DNA from: Monodelphis domestica
Taxonomy: Eukaryota > Chordata > Mammalia > Didelphimorphia > Didelphidae
Direction: 5' to 3'
Assembly (NCBI RefSeq): GCF_027887165.1
Contig: NC_077232.1
Span: 13,789,255 to 13,853,254, forward strand
Length of the DNA stretch: 64,000 nt
Within the stretch, counting starts at the first letter, position 1. Each line of letters starts with the position of its first letter. Below are positions 10,766 through 23,268 of the stretch, one piece after another. The position numbers and the translations under genes were made by a program. The notes beneath the pieces are model-generated. The model saw nothing but the letters and a program-made list of their open reading frames with translations, did not search any database and was not told the origin of the DNA.

Positions 10766-10910
10766 GGATTTGTATGTACAAAAATATTCATAGTAGCTCT
10801 TTCTGTGTTAGCAAAGAATTGGAAAGTGAGAGGATGCTTATCAACTGGGGAATGACTAAATACATTTCAGTACATGATTATATAGTGTCTGAAATTTACT
10901 AAATAAATAC
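10766..10910 (+). repeat. Old L1 fragment, right part
   Basis: Continues the L1 interrupted at 4522; reads through the conserved ORF2 end (ACAAAAATATTCATAGTAGC type, then a TGGGGAATGACT block). Confidence 0.7.
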
Positions 10911-11149
10911 ACCAAAGACATTTCCCTGATCATCAGACCATTTATTAATAGAAGCATATGATCTATTAAATAATGATGGATTCGTCTAATGTTCTCTTCT
11001 GTGAAAAGATTCCCTGAGAAGTCTTATTCTCCCTTTTCTCAGGTTATGTGTCTTCTTCCTGATTGGCCTGACAGTACAGTATTTGGACCTTCCCTGGCAG
11101 TTCTGATTGGTGAATTTTATTGTAATAATTTTTTATAATTGTAATTTCT

Positions 11150-11930
11150 TTACATTAGGATGCAATTATTTAACCATTGTTTCCTCACAATTTGTGATCA
11201 GTTATCTCCCTCCCCAGCACCCCTTCCCCTTCCCAAGACATAAAGTAATATGATGTAAGTTGTGGGTGGATTATACAGCAATTATTTTTATGTTCATCAT
11301 GTTGTGAAAGAAAACATATTGTTACACTAGAAAATAAAAATAATGTAGAATATTAAGCAAACAATGCAATCAAACTCCTTCAGCTCATTTTAGCCACAGG
11401 ATAGCTTTTGCTGGCATGGATCCTTGTACTGTTGATAATAGTTAATTCATTCATAGTTGATTATCTTATATTATTACTGATATTATTTGAAACATCATGC
11501 TGGTTCTGTTCATTCTACTTTACATCATTTAATATGTCTCTCTAGGTTTTTCTATGCTCATTTCTTTTACAATAATGTTCTGTTAAAATCATATACTACA
11601 ATTTATTCAGTCATTCCCCAATTGATGGACAGCTCAAGTTTCTAGTTCTTTGTCACCTCAAAAAGAATTGCTGTAAATATTTGTGCTTAGATATGCCCTT
11701 TCCCCCCTGTCTTTTATGTCTTTGCATAGAGACCTAAAAATGGTATTGCTATAGCCAAAGGTTATGCACATTTTATGACCCTTGGGTCATGGTTACGAAT
11801 TACAGTGTATTAGTGTTCTTTTTTTTTCCACATCCTCTCTAAAATGTCTATTTTTATTTTTTTTAAATTAGTCAGTCTGATAGGTATGAAGTTGTACTTA
11901 ACAGGTATCCTTACTAACAAACTATTTCTT
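11150..11930 (-). repeat. L1 fragment, ORF2 3' end and 3' UTR
   Basis: Minus-strand L1; the block near 11600-11640 (CATTCCCCAATTGATGGACA) is the counterpart of 36495-36510 in the intact L1. Many indels, no frame. Confidence 0.75.
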
Positions 11931-11940
11931 TATTAAGGAC

Positions 11941-12084
11941 TGTGACAAGGAAATCACTTAAAAGACTGATAGATATTAATTTAAGGTCGCCAAGGAATTC
12001 AGCTATGTAATTCCTAAATGAAACTCAAGTCAGCAGTCAACCTTTTATGGAGTTTTTAATTACAAACAGGAGGAAGAAAGGTAT

Positions 12085-12146
<62 letters not shown>

Positions 12147-12892
12147 GGAGAGAAGGGAATAGGGCTTAAATACCCCCTCTGTTTAAGCTGGGCCAAAAGG
12201 CCCAAGCCCTTAGATAGCTGAGGCAAAGAAAAGAGATCAGTCCCTATCACTCACGTGACCAAAATGGAAAAACAGTCTCAGGGGCCTCCACCTTCAGCTT
12301 CCTTCAGAGCAAGCTTCTCAGAGCACAACCTCTCAGAGCAAAACCTCTCCAACCTCCCTAGTCCTCAGACCCCGCTATCTTTAAGGAAACCATCCAAGTT
12401 CCCTCCCCTCAGTTCTCACATCTACCAATCACTGTCCATGTCTTCCCTGTGCCAATGGTGGCTCTAGCTTAACCCAGGACCACCCAGAGGTCTGTGGCTT
12501 TGCACATGTCTGTTGAAGGTCATATTCTCAAATAATTAAAATCTTGATCCTTTGCTGCAACCCTTCCTAAATCCTGTTACCCTGAGCAGGGTGGAGATTG
12601 GAAGTTCCAAGACCTGGTTCTGTCATTCCAAGTATCTCTATTGTATCAATTCTAAAATCAATCATGACTCAAAGAACTTCCTGTTCTATGCTTAAGCATA
12701 GGTCAAAGCCCTTTCCATTGTTCAGCAAAAGGTTTCTGTCCTAAAGAAATCTTAAGTAGGGTGGAGAATGACCCTCCCATGCCAATGGGGTTCACATTCC
12801 AATAGACTATCAGTAGGAAATTTTTCAAGTATGAAATTTCCCAATGTTGAAATTTCCAACATTTATAAGTCTAAGAAATTTTAAGGTTTACA
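11941..12892 (-). repeat. Solo LTR, family A, with 4-bp target duplication
   Basis: On the minus strand it begins TGTAAACC and ends TTGTCACA, 952 bp. GGAC flanks both sides (11937-11940 and 12893-12896), and removing the LTR restores an ancient repeat (TTTATTAAGGACTTAATA). A TATA-like TATTTAAG lies at 12165-12172 (minus) just before a long (CT)n tract. Related copies sit at 33413-34384 and 42403-43405. A 4-bp duplication fits class I (gamma-like) elements. Confidence 0.88.
12087..12142. repeat. (GA)n microsatellite inside the LTR
   Basis: About 28 GA units in the same LTR position as the CT tracts at 34160-34237 and 43234-43262 of the other family A copies. Confidence 0.95.
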
Positions 12893-12896
12893 GGAC

Positions 12897-13015
12897 TTAA
12901 TATTTACAAGACACTGTGTTACGCTCTGGTGATACAAAGACCAGAATAAATCATCTACAAACCCAATTCAAGAAGCACACATTCCAATAAGAGTGATAAC
13001 ACACACACAAAATTG
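12897..13015 (+). repeat. Ancient L2/MIR-class repeat
   Basis: Words like ACACTGTGTTACGCTCTGGTGATACAAAG resemble the conserved end of old mammalian L2/MIR repeats. It is the target of the solo LTR. Confidence 0.45.
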
Positions 13016-13239
13016 AAAATACAATATATATGCAACATATGGGATTTTCTTACAATATATGATTTTTCTACCCATAAACTGAGTAATTTCTCCATCTTTA
13101 TATTTCTTATGATGCTGATCTCTCAACTTTCTCCAGATTATTTTTATTTATTTTGTATGCATTTCATTTTAATTATCTATTTACATGTTTTCATTTAGTA
13201 AAATCCAAGGAAATGACTGTCTCGTTAAAAAAAAACAAA

Positions 13240-13430
13240 ACCTTCATTTCTGTCTTAGAATGAATACTGTGTATTGGTTATAAGGCAGAAGATTGATAAG
13301 GGTTGGGAAATGAGGATTAAGTGGCTTGGCTAAGGTCACACAGCTAGGAAGTGTCTGAGGTCAGATTTAAACCTAGGACTTCCCATTTCTAGGACTGGCT
13401 ATCAATCCACTGAGCTACCCAGCTATCCCA
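13240..13430 (-). repeat. CORE-SINE, near full length
   Basis: Minus strand; head at 13430, core at 13330, 3' end TATTGTGTATTGG-like near 13265, and an A/C-rich tail at 13228-13240. Confidence 0.8.
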
Positions 13431-13478
13431 GATGGTCTCATTTTTGATGAAGAACTTATCTTTTGAAAATCTCAGATG

Positions 13479-13605
13479 TTCTGTCTTAGAATTTATAACA
13501 GTTCCAAGGCAGAAGAGTGGTAATGGCTAGGGAATGGGGCTTAAGTGATTTGCTCAGGACTACAAAGCTAGAAAATGTCTGAGGCTGGATTTGAATTCAG
13601 GATTT
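13479..13605 (-). repeat. CORE-SINE fragment cut by an LTR
   Basis: Minus strand copy missing its 5' head because LTR family B starts at 13606. Confidence 0.65.
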
Positions 13606-14476
13606 TGTGAAGATTGGATTTAGTTCTCTCCTGATTGTAACAATGAAGGTACTTAGCTCTTCCTTTATTGGGAAGATTGAATTGTAATCCCCAGTCTATT
13701 TTTAGATTTTAATCCCCAAAAGTGTTAACTCAGTATTTAAAGTAGATCTACCCATTTTAAATACAAAAATGTGTGAACTAACTATGAAAGGTACAAACTA
13801 ACTTCTAGAAGTTCAAATAAATACCAAAGGAATGATATATAACCAAAAAGGTATAATCTAACCAGAAAATGTGTGAACACCCATTTCATACATTGAGTGA
13901 GCAATCCTGGAAAGGAGCATCTGCTGTGATTGGTAGATGTGAAATTTAGGGCAGGTGACACAAGAGAAAAAGGTCTATAAATAGAGGAAACCAAGACTGA
14001 TGGAAATATACATCCTCTGACTCTGAGTTAGACTAGAAGAAGAATCAGCCTGAAAGACAGACACTTGAGGAGTCACTGAAAGACAGACATTCAGACTTAG
14101 AGTGAAGAAACATGGCTGTGGAAGTGGACCCCTGGAGGAGCTCATGCAGGAGACTTCAGAATGCTTTCCTTTTAGAAGGTCACCATGGTGAGTGAAAGGC
14201 TGAATTAGTTTCCCTGCCTTTCTGGAGGTATGAACCTCTGAGAAAGGCCCATTGTCTTGAGAATCCTTTCCCTGAATAGGGCCTTAGAATTTCTACCTGG
14301 ATCTGTGGAATCCAGAGCATGCTATCTCTCCCTTTCCTTTTCTCTCTTCCTTAATATCTTCCCTCTATTGTAAAATAAACTACCATGAATACAATTCTAT
14401 TTAAATGATTCATTTTGTCATTTAGAAATTAAATCCCTGGCAAACACCAAATTAAATATTAAGTCCAACCATAACA
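13606..14476 (+). repeat. LTR family B, copy 1
   Basis: Begins TGTGAAGATTGG; carries a TATA-like TATAAATAG at about 13976 and AATAAA near 14375; ends around CCATAACA. Related copies at 51979-52605 and 58150-58915 share the promoter region and tail. The end coordinate is uncertain by a few bases. Confidence 0.65.
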
Positions 14477-16600
14477 AATTTAACAATTAATTTGGCTGAC
14501 CATGTTGGTTGTGACAAAATATCCTCAATCTTCTTAAATTTCCTAAACTTTCCTTTAATGTGGCTATCCCTAAGTCAGCTTTTAATACCTAATAATGTAT
14601 CTATTTTTCTCTAAGAGAAACCTGGAAAATACCACACATAAGCTAGAGAATCAGATAAGAGATTCAGGTTAGTCTCCTCTTGAAAAAACCCATTATGTGT
14701 TCAAACCCACAAATAATTCCTTTTACTACTCTACAAAATGTGGAATTAAATACAAGTAGATTATCAAATATTTTGTTTAAAGTGTTTTTAAGTGGAATTT
14801 TTCTGCCTTCATTCCCGGCCATTTTTTTAGGGAGTTACTTCACTGCACCCCATTGTCCCTTATTGGTTCTGTTACAGCAGTATTCTCTTTGAGGTTGCTT
14901 TTTAAGGAGGATTTTAGGGAATTCTCAGAGTGGTGCCAGCTTTCAAGTGCTGTTACCCTGTCATCTTGGCTTTTCTCTTTCCAATCTTGCTTTTTCAGAG
15001 TAAGACGTCAGTCAGCATTTATTCATCACTGATTATGTGCAAAGCATTGTGCTAGATATTGTGAATAAAATGGTTGGCCATACTCCAATTCTAAGGCCTG
15101 GACTAGAATGAAATAGGTCTGCAATAGTTAAGTCAAGCTGGGTCACAACACTGGGTTTATGTGACATTATAAAGTAAACTCCAATTCCTTAATGGAAAGG
15201 GTGAGATTTTAAAATGAAATCTTATTTTAATAGGTGTTACCAGAGGAGGGTTGTTATAGTGAAGGCCCTATGAAGGAAAATAGTGCAGAGATCAATTTAT
15301 GTGTAAACATATAGATGTTGGATCACATGGTAGCATAGCAATAAGTGATGATGTGTTAGCATACTCCATTGTTAAATTATCTTGTTTTAAGGAATTAGAA
15401 AATGCATGTAGGGTAAGCGGTGGCCCCATGATGGGAAATTGATGGAAAGATTGAGACAAGAGTCTTCCAGACTCTTGTATATAGGTTGGTGTATATATAT
15501 ATCTGGGTTGTGATAAAAATTTATGGATGAAAATGTCATAATGAGGATATTATTGACTTCTTGGAGTGTTACAATTCTTGTCTTTCATGTAAAGAAAACT
15601 TAGCACAGAATCAATCAGGACCTGATGAATATTTATTTCCAATTTATTATAAAAATTTGACATTTGTCTAGTGAGGATGAGAGTAAAGAGTTGAACCGGA
15701 CCCCAATTAATGTATGGCAGTTTGTAAAAGAGGAAACCTACACTGAATCTGGCAGTTTGGGGTTTTGCTCCCTGAGTAAGCAGGTGTCACATGGTTTGGA
15801 GATCAGGAGTTGTCTCCTTGCAGTGGTCATAGCATTTGGGTTTGTATGTATCCAGGTATGTCTGTTGTTATGCATTGTTATTATACCCTCTGTTCTGTGT
15901 AGACCTGTTATGATATTTTGAACCTCTGTTGAACCCCTACTCATATTTTTATGTCATCAGGAAGAATTTTACTATGTGTCCCACTCTCTGGCATGAAAGT
16001 CATTTCCTATTATCTCTTTTTACCCTATTTTGGTATTGTAGTTTTTGACATAGGAATGGCCTGATGGTAGCTAGATTCTTGATCTCATCTAACTCTTTCT
16101 GTCTAAGGGTTTCCTTGGTCTCTTCTAGCTTCTACTTTAATTCTTCTTTCTCTTTTTGTTGTTCTGTATGGGTCTTATATAAGTATGTGGCAGAGACTCT
16201 CAGATCTTGGAGAGATAGAGATTAAAAATTCAGGCAAAAATGCTTGAGGAAATGACTGAGATTTGGGGAATATCTCTGCAAAAATTGTCTCTTTTCATGG
16301 AGAATAGATTCTTGGCTGTCCTGTCCCTATCCCAAAATTGACTCCACATTTTCCATCAATCTGTCAATGTAGACAGATAGATGTTCTATCTGCTCCTGCA
16401 TCAATCTATCAAAATTTTCTCAAGAATTTGGACTTCTACAAAAGGACTTGCTTGCCTCTAACAGATCTTCCCTAGTCTTTTTAAGGAAAGTCAAGCTAAT
16501 GGTCTTGAAAAATCAAAATCCTCAAAATATTCAAGCCAACTTGTCAGTGTATTGTCTTCTCTCATTTTCTTAATGAATTGTGATTGTTCTGGGGGGCTAA
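14477..16600. other. Gene-free stretch
   Basis: No exon or clear ERV frame. A short L2/MIR-like piece lies near 15010-15075. The frame at 15664-15921 has no recognisable domain and is treated as chance. Confidence 0.35.
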
Positions 16601-16641
16601 ATTATTCTGATAATAAGATTTCTACATCCTGGAATTCAGGA

Positions 16642-17140
16642 TCATACAGTTTGAATGTTTTTTTTTAGCTCCTTTAAACATCTAAATGGTTCTACAGAGA
16701 ATTTTGGCATTCTCCATTCCAGAGAATCCATGTCTGAAATGGAAAAAGACATGTGTTCTTTTGCCTGGAGAATACCCGAATCTGGGACTACTTTAGTAAA
16801 ATCTCTGAGAGGCATAATCTTTTGGGCCCCTGGAACTTCCTCAAATTGTGTTTGTTTGTCCACCCTGATTTTCTCAGTGCACACCCCCCACTGTCACAAC
16901 TGCTCTTATGATAGGTGTCTCAGTATCCTTGCATATGTCTGTATCATTATCAGCATCCTTAAGATCCTCCCCTGTAAGTAGCTCCTTTGGCTTGGACAGT
17001 TTCTCATTTTTCTTAATATTGCATTCCTGGTATATCTCTGTAATTGTTGACATTTGGGAGAACAAAAGCTCTAGCCTATTATCTATATTGTTGTTCATTG
17101 TATTCTTTTTGCCCAGAATTATCTTCATCCCCTTCTTCAT
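16642..17140 (-). pseudogene. Class I-like gag capsid remnant
   Basis: Minus-strand frames at 16642-16884 and 16874-17140. The first contains MPLRD, then SFSISDMDSLEW, then PKFSVEP...LKELKKNI. Gamma-like gag capsids have a similar run: a PLRE word, a PFSxSDLYNWK word and then a PFSExP word. The second frame overlaps its upstream side. No pol or complete gag is seen around it. I see the resemblance by eye only. Confidence 0.4.
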
Positions 17141-17499
17141 AATGTTGTATAATTTCCAGAGAGCAGCAAGAGTACCTTATCCATCAGGGAGGGATAACAA
17201 TTTCATTGACATTTCTAATGATATCAGATCTCAGTATTTCTTAATACTTATCATGTCATATATTACTCCAGTGATGGTGCCAAAGATGGAGTAATACCAC
17301 CAATTTGATGAAATGGCTACCACCAGAAGTGTCCACATCATTTTCTGGAAAATTGTTTCTATCCTCTATCTTTTCCTCTTTTCTCTTTCTGTTGTATAGA
17401 AATCAAAATTTCTGCCTTGATCCTATGTTTAGTTGTTTTCAGAATCTATGACCCCAAGATGACTGCCCTGAACAGTCACTTCCAATTGCCAGTCAGTGA

Positions 17500-18430
17500 C
17501 TGTTGGTGATGGATTCTTTTGTATTCTTGGATGCCATTGTAATGGAGGGAGAAAGCATGGAGTCTCTCACCACTAATTTCAGGACCAGAGTGAGGTAGAG
17601 AAGTAATATAGCCAAGGGAGGAAGAGAGGGGATAGATTGGCTTTTCCTCACTCTTTCCCTAGTGAATCTCACTCTGGTTGCCTTCAGAATCACAGATTAC
17701 TATTCCCTCTTAGACTTGGTTGAAATAGAAGTACAGGGCAGATGGCTTCTCCTTCTCTGAGGAGAGAAGTATAATCTTCCTTCCCCCAGATTATAAGTCT
17801 CTCTTCTTGACTACTATGAAGTAGGCACTTAATCTTATAAACAGCTATTTATTCTAAAGAATATATAAAAGGTAAGGAAAGTGAGTTGTGAGATAAGGTG
17901 ATTGGGAAGGAGGGAAATAGGAAGTCCCTAATAATAACAATTGAACCCCTTTTCCCCAAATCCTGCAGGGTCAGGCTTTGTCTCACTGACCCCCCAGGGA
18001 TCAGTTGTGAGAGTTGTCCTGACTTTAAACTGTCCTAGCTATTATCAAGTTCAAGGGATTGTCTAGAGGGATTTAGAGGATCTTCTTCTGGTCAATAGCG
18101 TTCAGACAAGGTCCTACTTATTCTGATTTATCTTCACTGGATACTGGGATCAGGTTTTACAGAAGGGGGCTCCAGAATCAGAGGTTTGCTAAGTTCAACC
18201 TCTCTGGTAGGTTTCTCAAAGTGAAGTGAGGTCAGCTGTCTGGATCTTCTCAGTTCCTCTGTTCTTCCTTTGGAATTCGCTCTCCTTCTTGCCCTTCCCC
18301 CATTCATGATGGTCTTCCAGTATGATGAGCCTGCTTGTCTTCTTCCTCTGGCAGATTCAGTCTGTTTCCTCTCTTATAAGTTCAATAGAATATATGCCAA
18401 TTCTAGATTATTTTTTAATTATCAGTGAGA
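17500..18430 (-). repeat. Probable LTR or 5' region of the same class I-like element
   Basis: On the minus strand the gag remnant is preceded by this stretch, which contains AATAAA (in AGAATAAATAGC near 17845) and a TATATATTC word. Its boundaries cannot be fixed. Confidence 0.3.
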
Positions 18431-19329
18431 GGAATACTCTACTGAGCCAAAGGTATCCACTAATGATGTAACAGGAAGATTTATAAAGAATGAGATTCAT
18501 CAACCTATAACCATTGTTGAAATTAAAAAAAAAAAAACCTTACTATCATGTATTCATTCAGCTATTGTTTAGTGTGTACCTCTACTTGCTAAAGTACTTA
18601 TGACCCATGTTATCAAGTTAATGAAAATGTAAAATTCTTCTCAGTCTCAGAACTTGTGGCCCTCAATATTGACACTCTCACTCTCACTTCCTGCCCTTCT
18701 CATGTCAAACTGGTCTCTGCTTGATGCAATATCTGGAAATATTGAGTCATTGCAGAGATTTGGTTTGGCCAGAGTAGATATATTATTCTAGAAGTATAAC
18801 CACTGTATTGAGATGGATCATAGATGTTTGTGGACATCTCAAAACCAGGGAAGCTGCTAATGCTCCAGGGATTGAAAGCATGGAAGCAAGTTCTAAAAGC
18901 TACTTTGTCACTTGAGTTTTTAACTCAGGAAGGAGGATGCAGGTGAAGAGCTGCAGGGAAGAATGGTCCCCGGAGGCCCTTGCTCTCAGACTTTGGTCAA
19001 CATACTATTTTGACTACCACTGGAGAGACATGATGATATGATGACTTTCCTTGCCTACCCACAGGGAATGAGGTGAATAATATCCAGGAGCTAAAAATGT
19101 CCTATAAATATACCCCATTCTTTCTATCTTTTTCTTTCATCCTAAACAGAGTCCTATCTAATGTCTCACATTAGAATTTCCAGTGTATGAGGGATTGTTC
19201 AAAAGTTGAGCATTTATTAGAAAAGAAAAATCTTTAGATACAGAGAACATGTCCATAGAGTCATGAGAAAAGACCTGCCCAATTATCTTAGACTTCTCCT
19301 TAAATCTTTTTACATTTGGTATATTGGCC
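18431..19329 (+). other. Upstream flank of the V2R gene
   Basis: Single-copy-looking sequence with an A run near 18525. It holds the presumed promoter and 5' UTR. Confidence 0.4.
19103..19110 (+). promoter_or_regulatory. Candidate TATA box of the V2R gene
   Basis: TATAAATA lies 220 bases before the start codon. Position is plausible for a short 5' UTR but there is no transcript evidence; an upstream non-coding exon cannot be excluded. Confidence 0.3.
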
Positions 19330-19574
19330 ATGGGCTTGGGTAAACTGAGACTGTCTTCCTTTAGATTTCTTGTGGCCCTGCTTTGTCAGTTGTCTTTTTC
19401 TGCATACCAGATGGGGAATCATCCTTGTCACTTAAAAAGAGATTATAGTCCTACATATAGAAAGGAAGGGGACCTAGTTATAGGGGGCTTCCTTTCCCTC
19501 TTTCTGAAGACCGGTATTTATGTGGACAAATTATCTTCCACATATCCTCCAAGGTGGATACCTGCAAATTCAAA
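19330..19574 (+). CDS. VMN2R: V2R exon 1 (signal peptide)
   Basis: Encodes residues 1-81 and two bases of codon 82. It starts [20 protein letters not shown], a hydrophobic secretion signal, followed by the conserved [10 protein letters not shown] and [13 protein letters not shown] words with the first disulphide cysteine. Donor AAA/gtaagt is a perfect consensus. The phase 2 end joins the single leading G of exon 2 to give a lysine codon. Confidence 0.85.
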
Positions 19575-22500
19575 GTAAGTTGTTATTCTGTGTTATATTT
19601 CTGACTGGTGAAATGTAATTATCCATGTTCCCGATTGACTGTTCTTGTGGGCAGAATTGTGTTTTATTTGGCTTCACAGCTTTGGTTAAAGCAAAGACCT
19701 GGGTTTGGAAATTTCTAGGAAAGGGGTATTCAGGAAGCTGATCACAGAGCTTTTTCATTGTATATGGTATAGCAAGAGAGATAGTATATAAATATCTATT
19801 TATATTGCCACACCATATGGCTATGCAAATAGTCTGGGATTCTTCACCACAAATGGAAGGAACTCAGCTAGGACAACGATTAAGGAGACATAACAGGGAG
19901 GGAATATTCTCATTGTTGGGATTCTGGTGACCAAACTAGATTCCCGAAGAATGCCCATATTTGAGAAGAGGTTATTGATACTAAATATGTAAAGGTGTAT
20001 TTCTTATTAGGTGCATATTGAAGGAGAAATTTGGGGGATGATATTTTGAACAAGTTTGGATGAAATTTTCATATGGGGAGACTCAACACTTATATAGCAA
20101 ACCAGGAGAAGGATCCCTCATTAACTAACTAAAGCCCCAGAAAAGAGAAATAATTCAGACTCCTTCAATCACTCCCGAGTTTTATCCAACTAAAAGCTTC
20201 AATTCTTATTTCCTGAGATTTAACAGTGGAAAAATACAAAAGGTTTCTCTGTCCCTCTAAGATTTTATGAACATTAGAACAACTTAGTCAAATGACTTCA
20301 TATTGGAGCTCTATCTTTTTAATATATTAGGTACCTATACATAAAGCACCAAACAATTAAGTCCACAATGATCACAAATTCAATGTATATTAGATGTGTG
20401 ATGCATTCTTCAAGCCTATTGAGTTTTCACCACCTCTTTGTCTAGGAAAGATAAACTAGAGAACCATTTCACTCCACTGAATTATCTAGCCACTATGTGC
20501 AGGTCATGAGGAAGGTATTAAACAAAGAAAAAAATGATCCTGGCCTCACAAACTCTGTCAACAAATATTATGGCAAAGTTGGCTGTATTTATGATCATTG
20601 TTGTGCAAATAATTCATCTTCTGAATAAGGAGCTGGCTCTTTTTGAACTTTTCTAGATCAGAATTAGAACAGTTCCTCCCATTTTTATTAACTCAATCTT
20701 TTCCTCTGCTTTCTGTCCTTTCCTTCCCTATTATTTCTCAACCTCCTGATAGTTTTGCAATTTGAGGAAAGAAGATAGAGATTGAATCTGAATTTAGTAT
20801 TGTCGGTAAGTGGTCATCTCAATGTCCTCAGAGATAATGGAATTGTGTAGACTTTTAGGATATCTCCAAACTGAGATATGTGAGATGCACAATATCCCTT
20901 GATCCTCCTGTGGGATTTAACTCCTCAGCAGGTGTAATTTTGCCAAGGTATGGGCATGTAAAGGCAAAACTACTTCTCTTGGTCTTCTTTAATTCTCCTC
21001 TTTTCATGGTAAGATTTTATGACTCCTCATATTGTTCTTTCAAAGTTCTTCTCTTGGCAGCCCTTCTTTTGGTTAAACATCCTTGATTAGTTTCTTCTTT
21101 TCTGCCAGAATTTCTTCGTCTCATCTTTATTGTGATCATACAATGCAGGGGATGGAGAAGGTAGTTCAACAATCTCAGGAGGTTTTGTTAGGACTAAAGT
21201 ATGCCTTAAAACTAATAACAGTTGGAATTCTCTTTTTAACAGCTTTAAAGTTAGTTACTGATCACTGTTCTGCATACAATGGGAAGGACCCCAGTCATTT
21301 AAAGCAATATGTTCCCTGAATGCAATATCTCAAGTCCCACCTTGTGCCAGAGCTTGGTGAAATATATGCATGAGGAGTATCTGGTAAGGAAGCTTTGATA
21401 AAACAATGAATGGTAACTCAGGACAATGTACAGTATTGGAAGGTTTGAGGATGGCAAAATAATCACATAAGGAGAAACTTAGCAAGGTCATATCCATTAT
21501 TAATTTTGCCTTCAAGATCAACAATACCAGAATACTATGACTGAAACACAGTTATGAAGAGAAAGAAATATTGAAGAAGTTTAGTGAATGAGGGAAAGAG
21601 TAGAATTGTCCTATATTTCAAAAAAGTGAGAGTCTCTCAGTGTTATTTTCTGGGCCCAGGATTGTAGAAAATGCTGCAAAAGGTTGGGGAGATGGTAGAA
21701 ACCTGGGGGAAATGTTATATATGTTATAATATATTAAATATTAAATAATATATTGAAATAATATATTAAACTTATTATAATGTATTAAATATGATTACTT
21801 TTGAAAATTCACATCATTTTTTCACTTTTAAGTAAAGGTTACAAATAGGATAGTTTGTTTAAATTTGCCAGTAAATTATTTTAGAGTTGATGGAAAGAAA
21901 TACCTCCTAATGGTCAGTGATGTAAAAATGGAATGAGTTCCTTTTAGAGCATGCAGGGTAGTGAATGACCTTAAATAAAAGGGCAGAGGATATCACGTAT
22001 CTTGAAAAGTTTCACCTTTGGTCGGAATGGTTCTGGTTCTTACAGAGCTGCTAGAACAGTATTTGATAACAAAACGGGGCCCATATCAATCCTCTGTTCT
22101 ATTCACAATGGACTACCAATACCTAATTAAGGTCTTCAAAACCAAGTAAGAACTCATCTGTTAAAGTCTTATAGAGTTTCAGACACACACAGGCCTCATT
22201 TTCCTTTGAAGGTTTATTGTACAACAATCCCTTTCAAGTTACTGACGTTGACTCCAAACGGATTTACTTACTTTATCTCATGCGTGAAATCACAGTTTTT
22301 CGTGCTCCCTTAACACAGGCTGTATCCCAGGTCTGAAAGATGCTCTCATGTCTACTCAGTCACTCCATGTCCTTTGTTTCCTTCAAAGCTATTCATGATT
22401 ACTGTTTCCTATGAGTATTTTATCTTGAGTTTTCATGTTACTGTAACAAAATCCCACACTTTTCTTTGTATCTACTTTATACTTTGATTGCATTTGTTTA

Positions 22501-23215
22501 TGTTGTATGTGTACAAATTATTTCCTACCAATCAAATATATGGAAGAAAATCATAGTCTGATTTAATTTCCACATTTACTTTCCAAGAATGGTAACTGAC
22601 ACATAGAAGGCTTTTTTGTAAATATATATTTAACTAATAAGTGAATGAGGAGAGCAGAGGAAGGGACAGATGGCTAGTCTTTTCCACTGTGGAATTTCTG
22701 GGATGGTTTCTTGGATAGCACCAATCGTCGTTTAAGCGTTGGCAGATGCCAGGCCTGATTCTTTCTAGTAGCTTCTGCTTCATTCCTACTTAGGTGCTGC
22801 TAAACAGATTTGATGAAGGCACAAGAACTTGCACACTGCTTTCATTCCAAAAGTTACAATGTGCTTCCATGTGCTGCTTCTTACGTGATTTCTTCTTCTT
22901 CCCACAACAGCTCTTCCAAATCCTCACTTTCATTAGCAACTTCTAGTATCATCACGTCATTCTCCTCAAATTCAGCTGTGTACATCACCTTAAAATATAC
23001 TGAGGAAACAGAAGCCATTAGTTTGATCTGCTCCTTCTCACACTCTTTTGACAATGTACTATTCGCACTGTTGCCCAATCTTTCTTCATATAATCCAATG
23101 TCTGATGAAGAGATGGACCCAGTCTTTTGAACACTCTTAATTTAAACCAATGTATAAACTTTTACACCAGCATCTTCTTTCCCTTCACTCAATGACTGTC
23201 CTTTAAGTATTAGTT

Positions 23216-23268
<53 letters not shown>

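Noticed and set aside
12255..12467. Frame shared with 33840-34055 and 42899-43099
   Set aside because: Repeated because it lies in LTR family A; it is U3 sequence, and copies differ by indels.
19324..19329. Start of the V2R frame at a TTG six bases upstream
   Set aside because: TTG is not a normal mammalian start; ATG 19330 has a strong GCCATGG context and yields a proper signal peptide.
21083..21319. Possible small gene in V2R intron 1
   Set aside because: No domain, no splice partners, and no matching frame in the paralogous copy near 700-1200.
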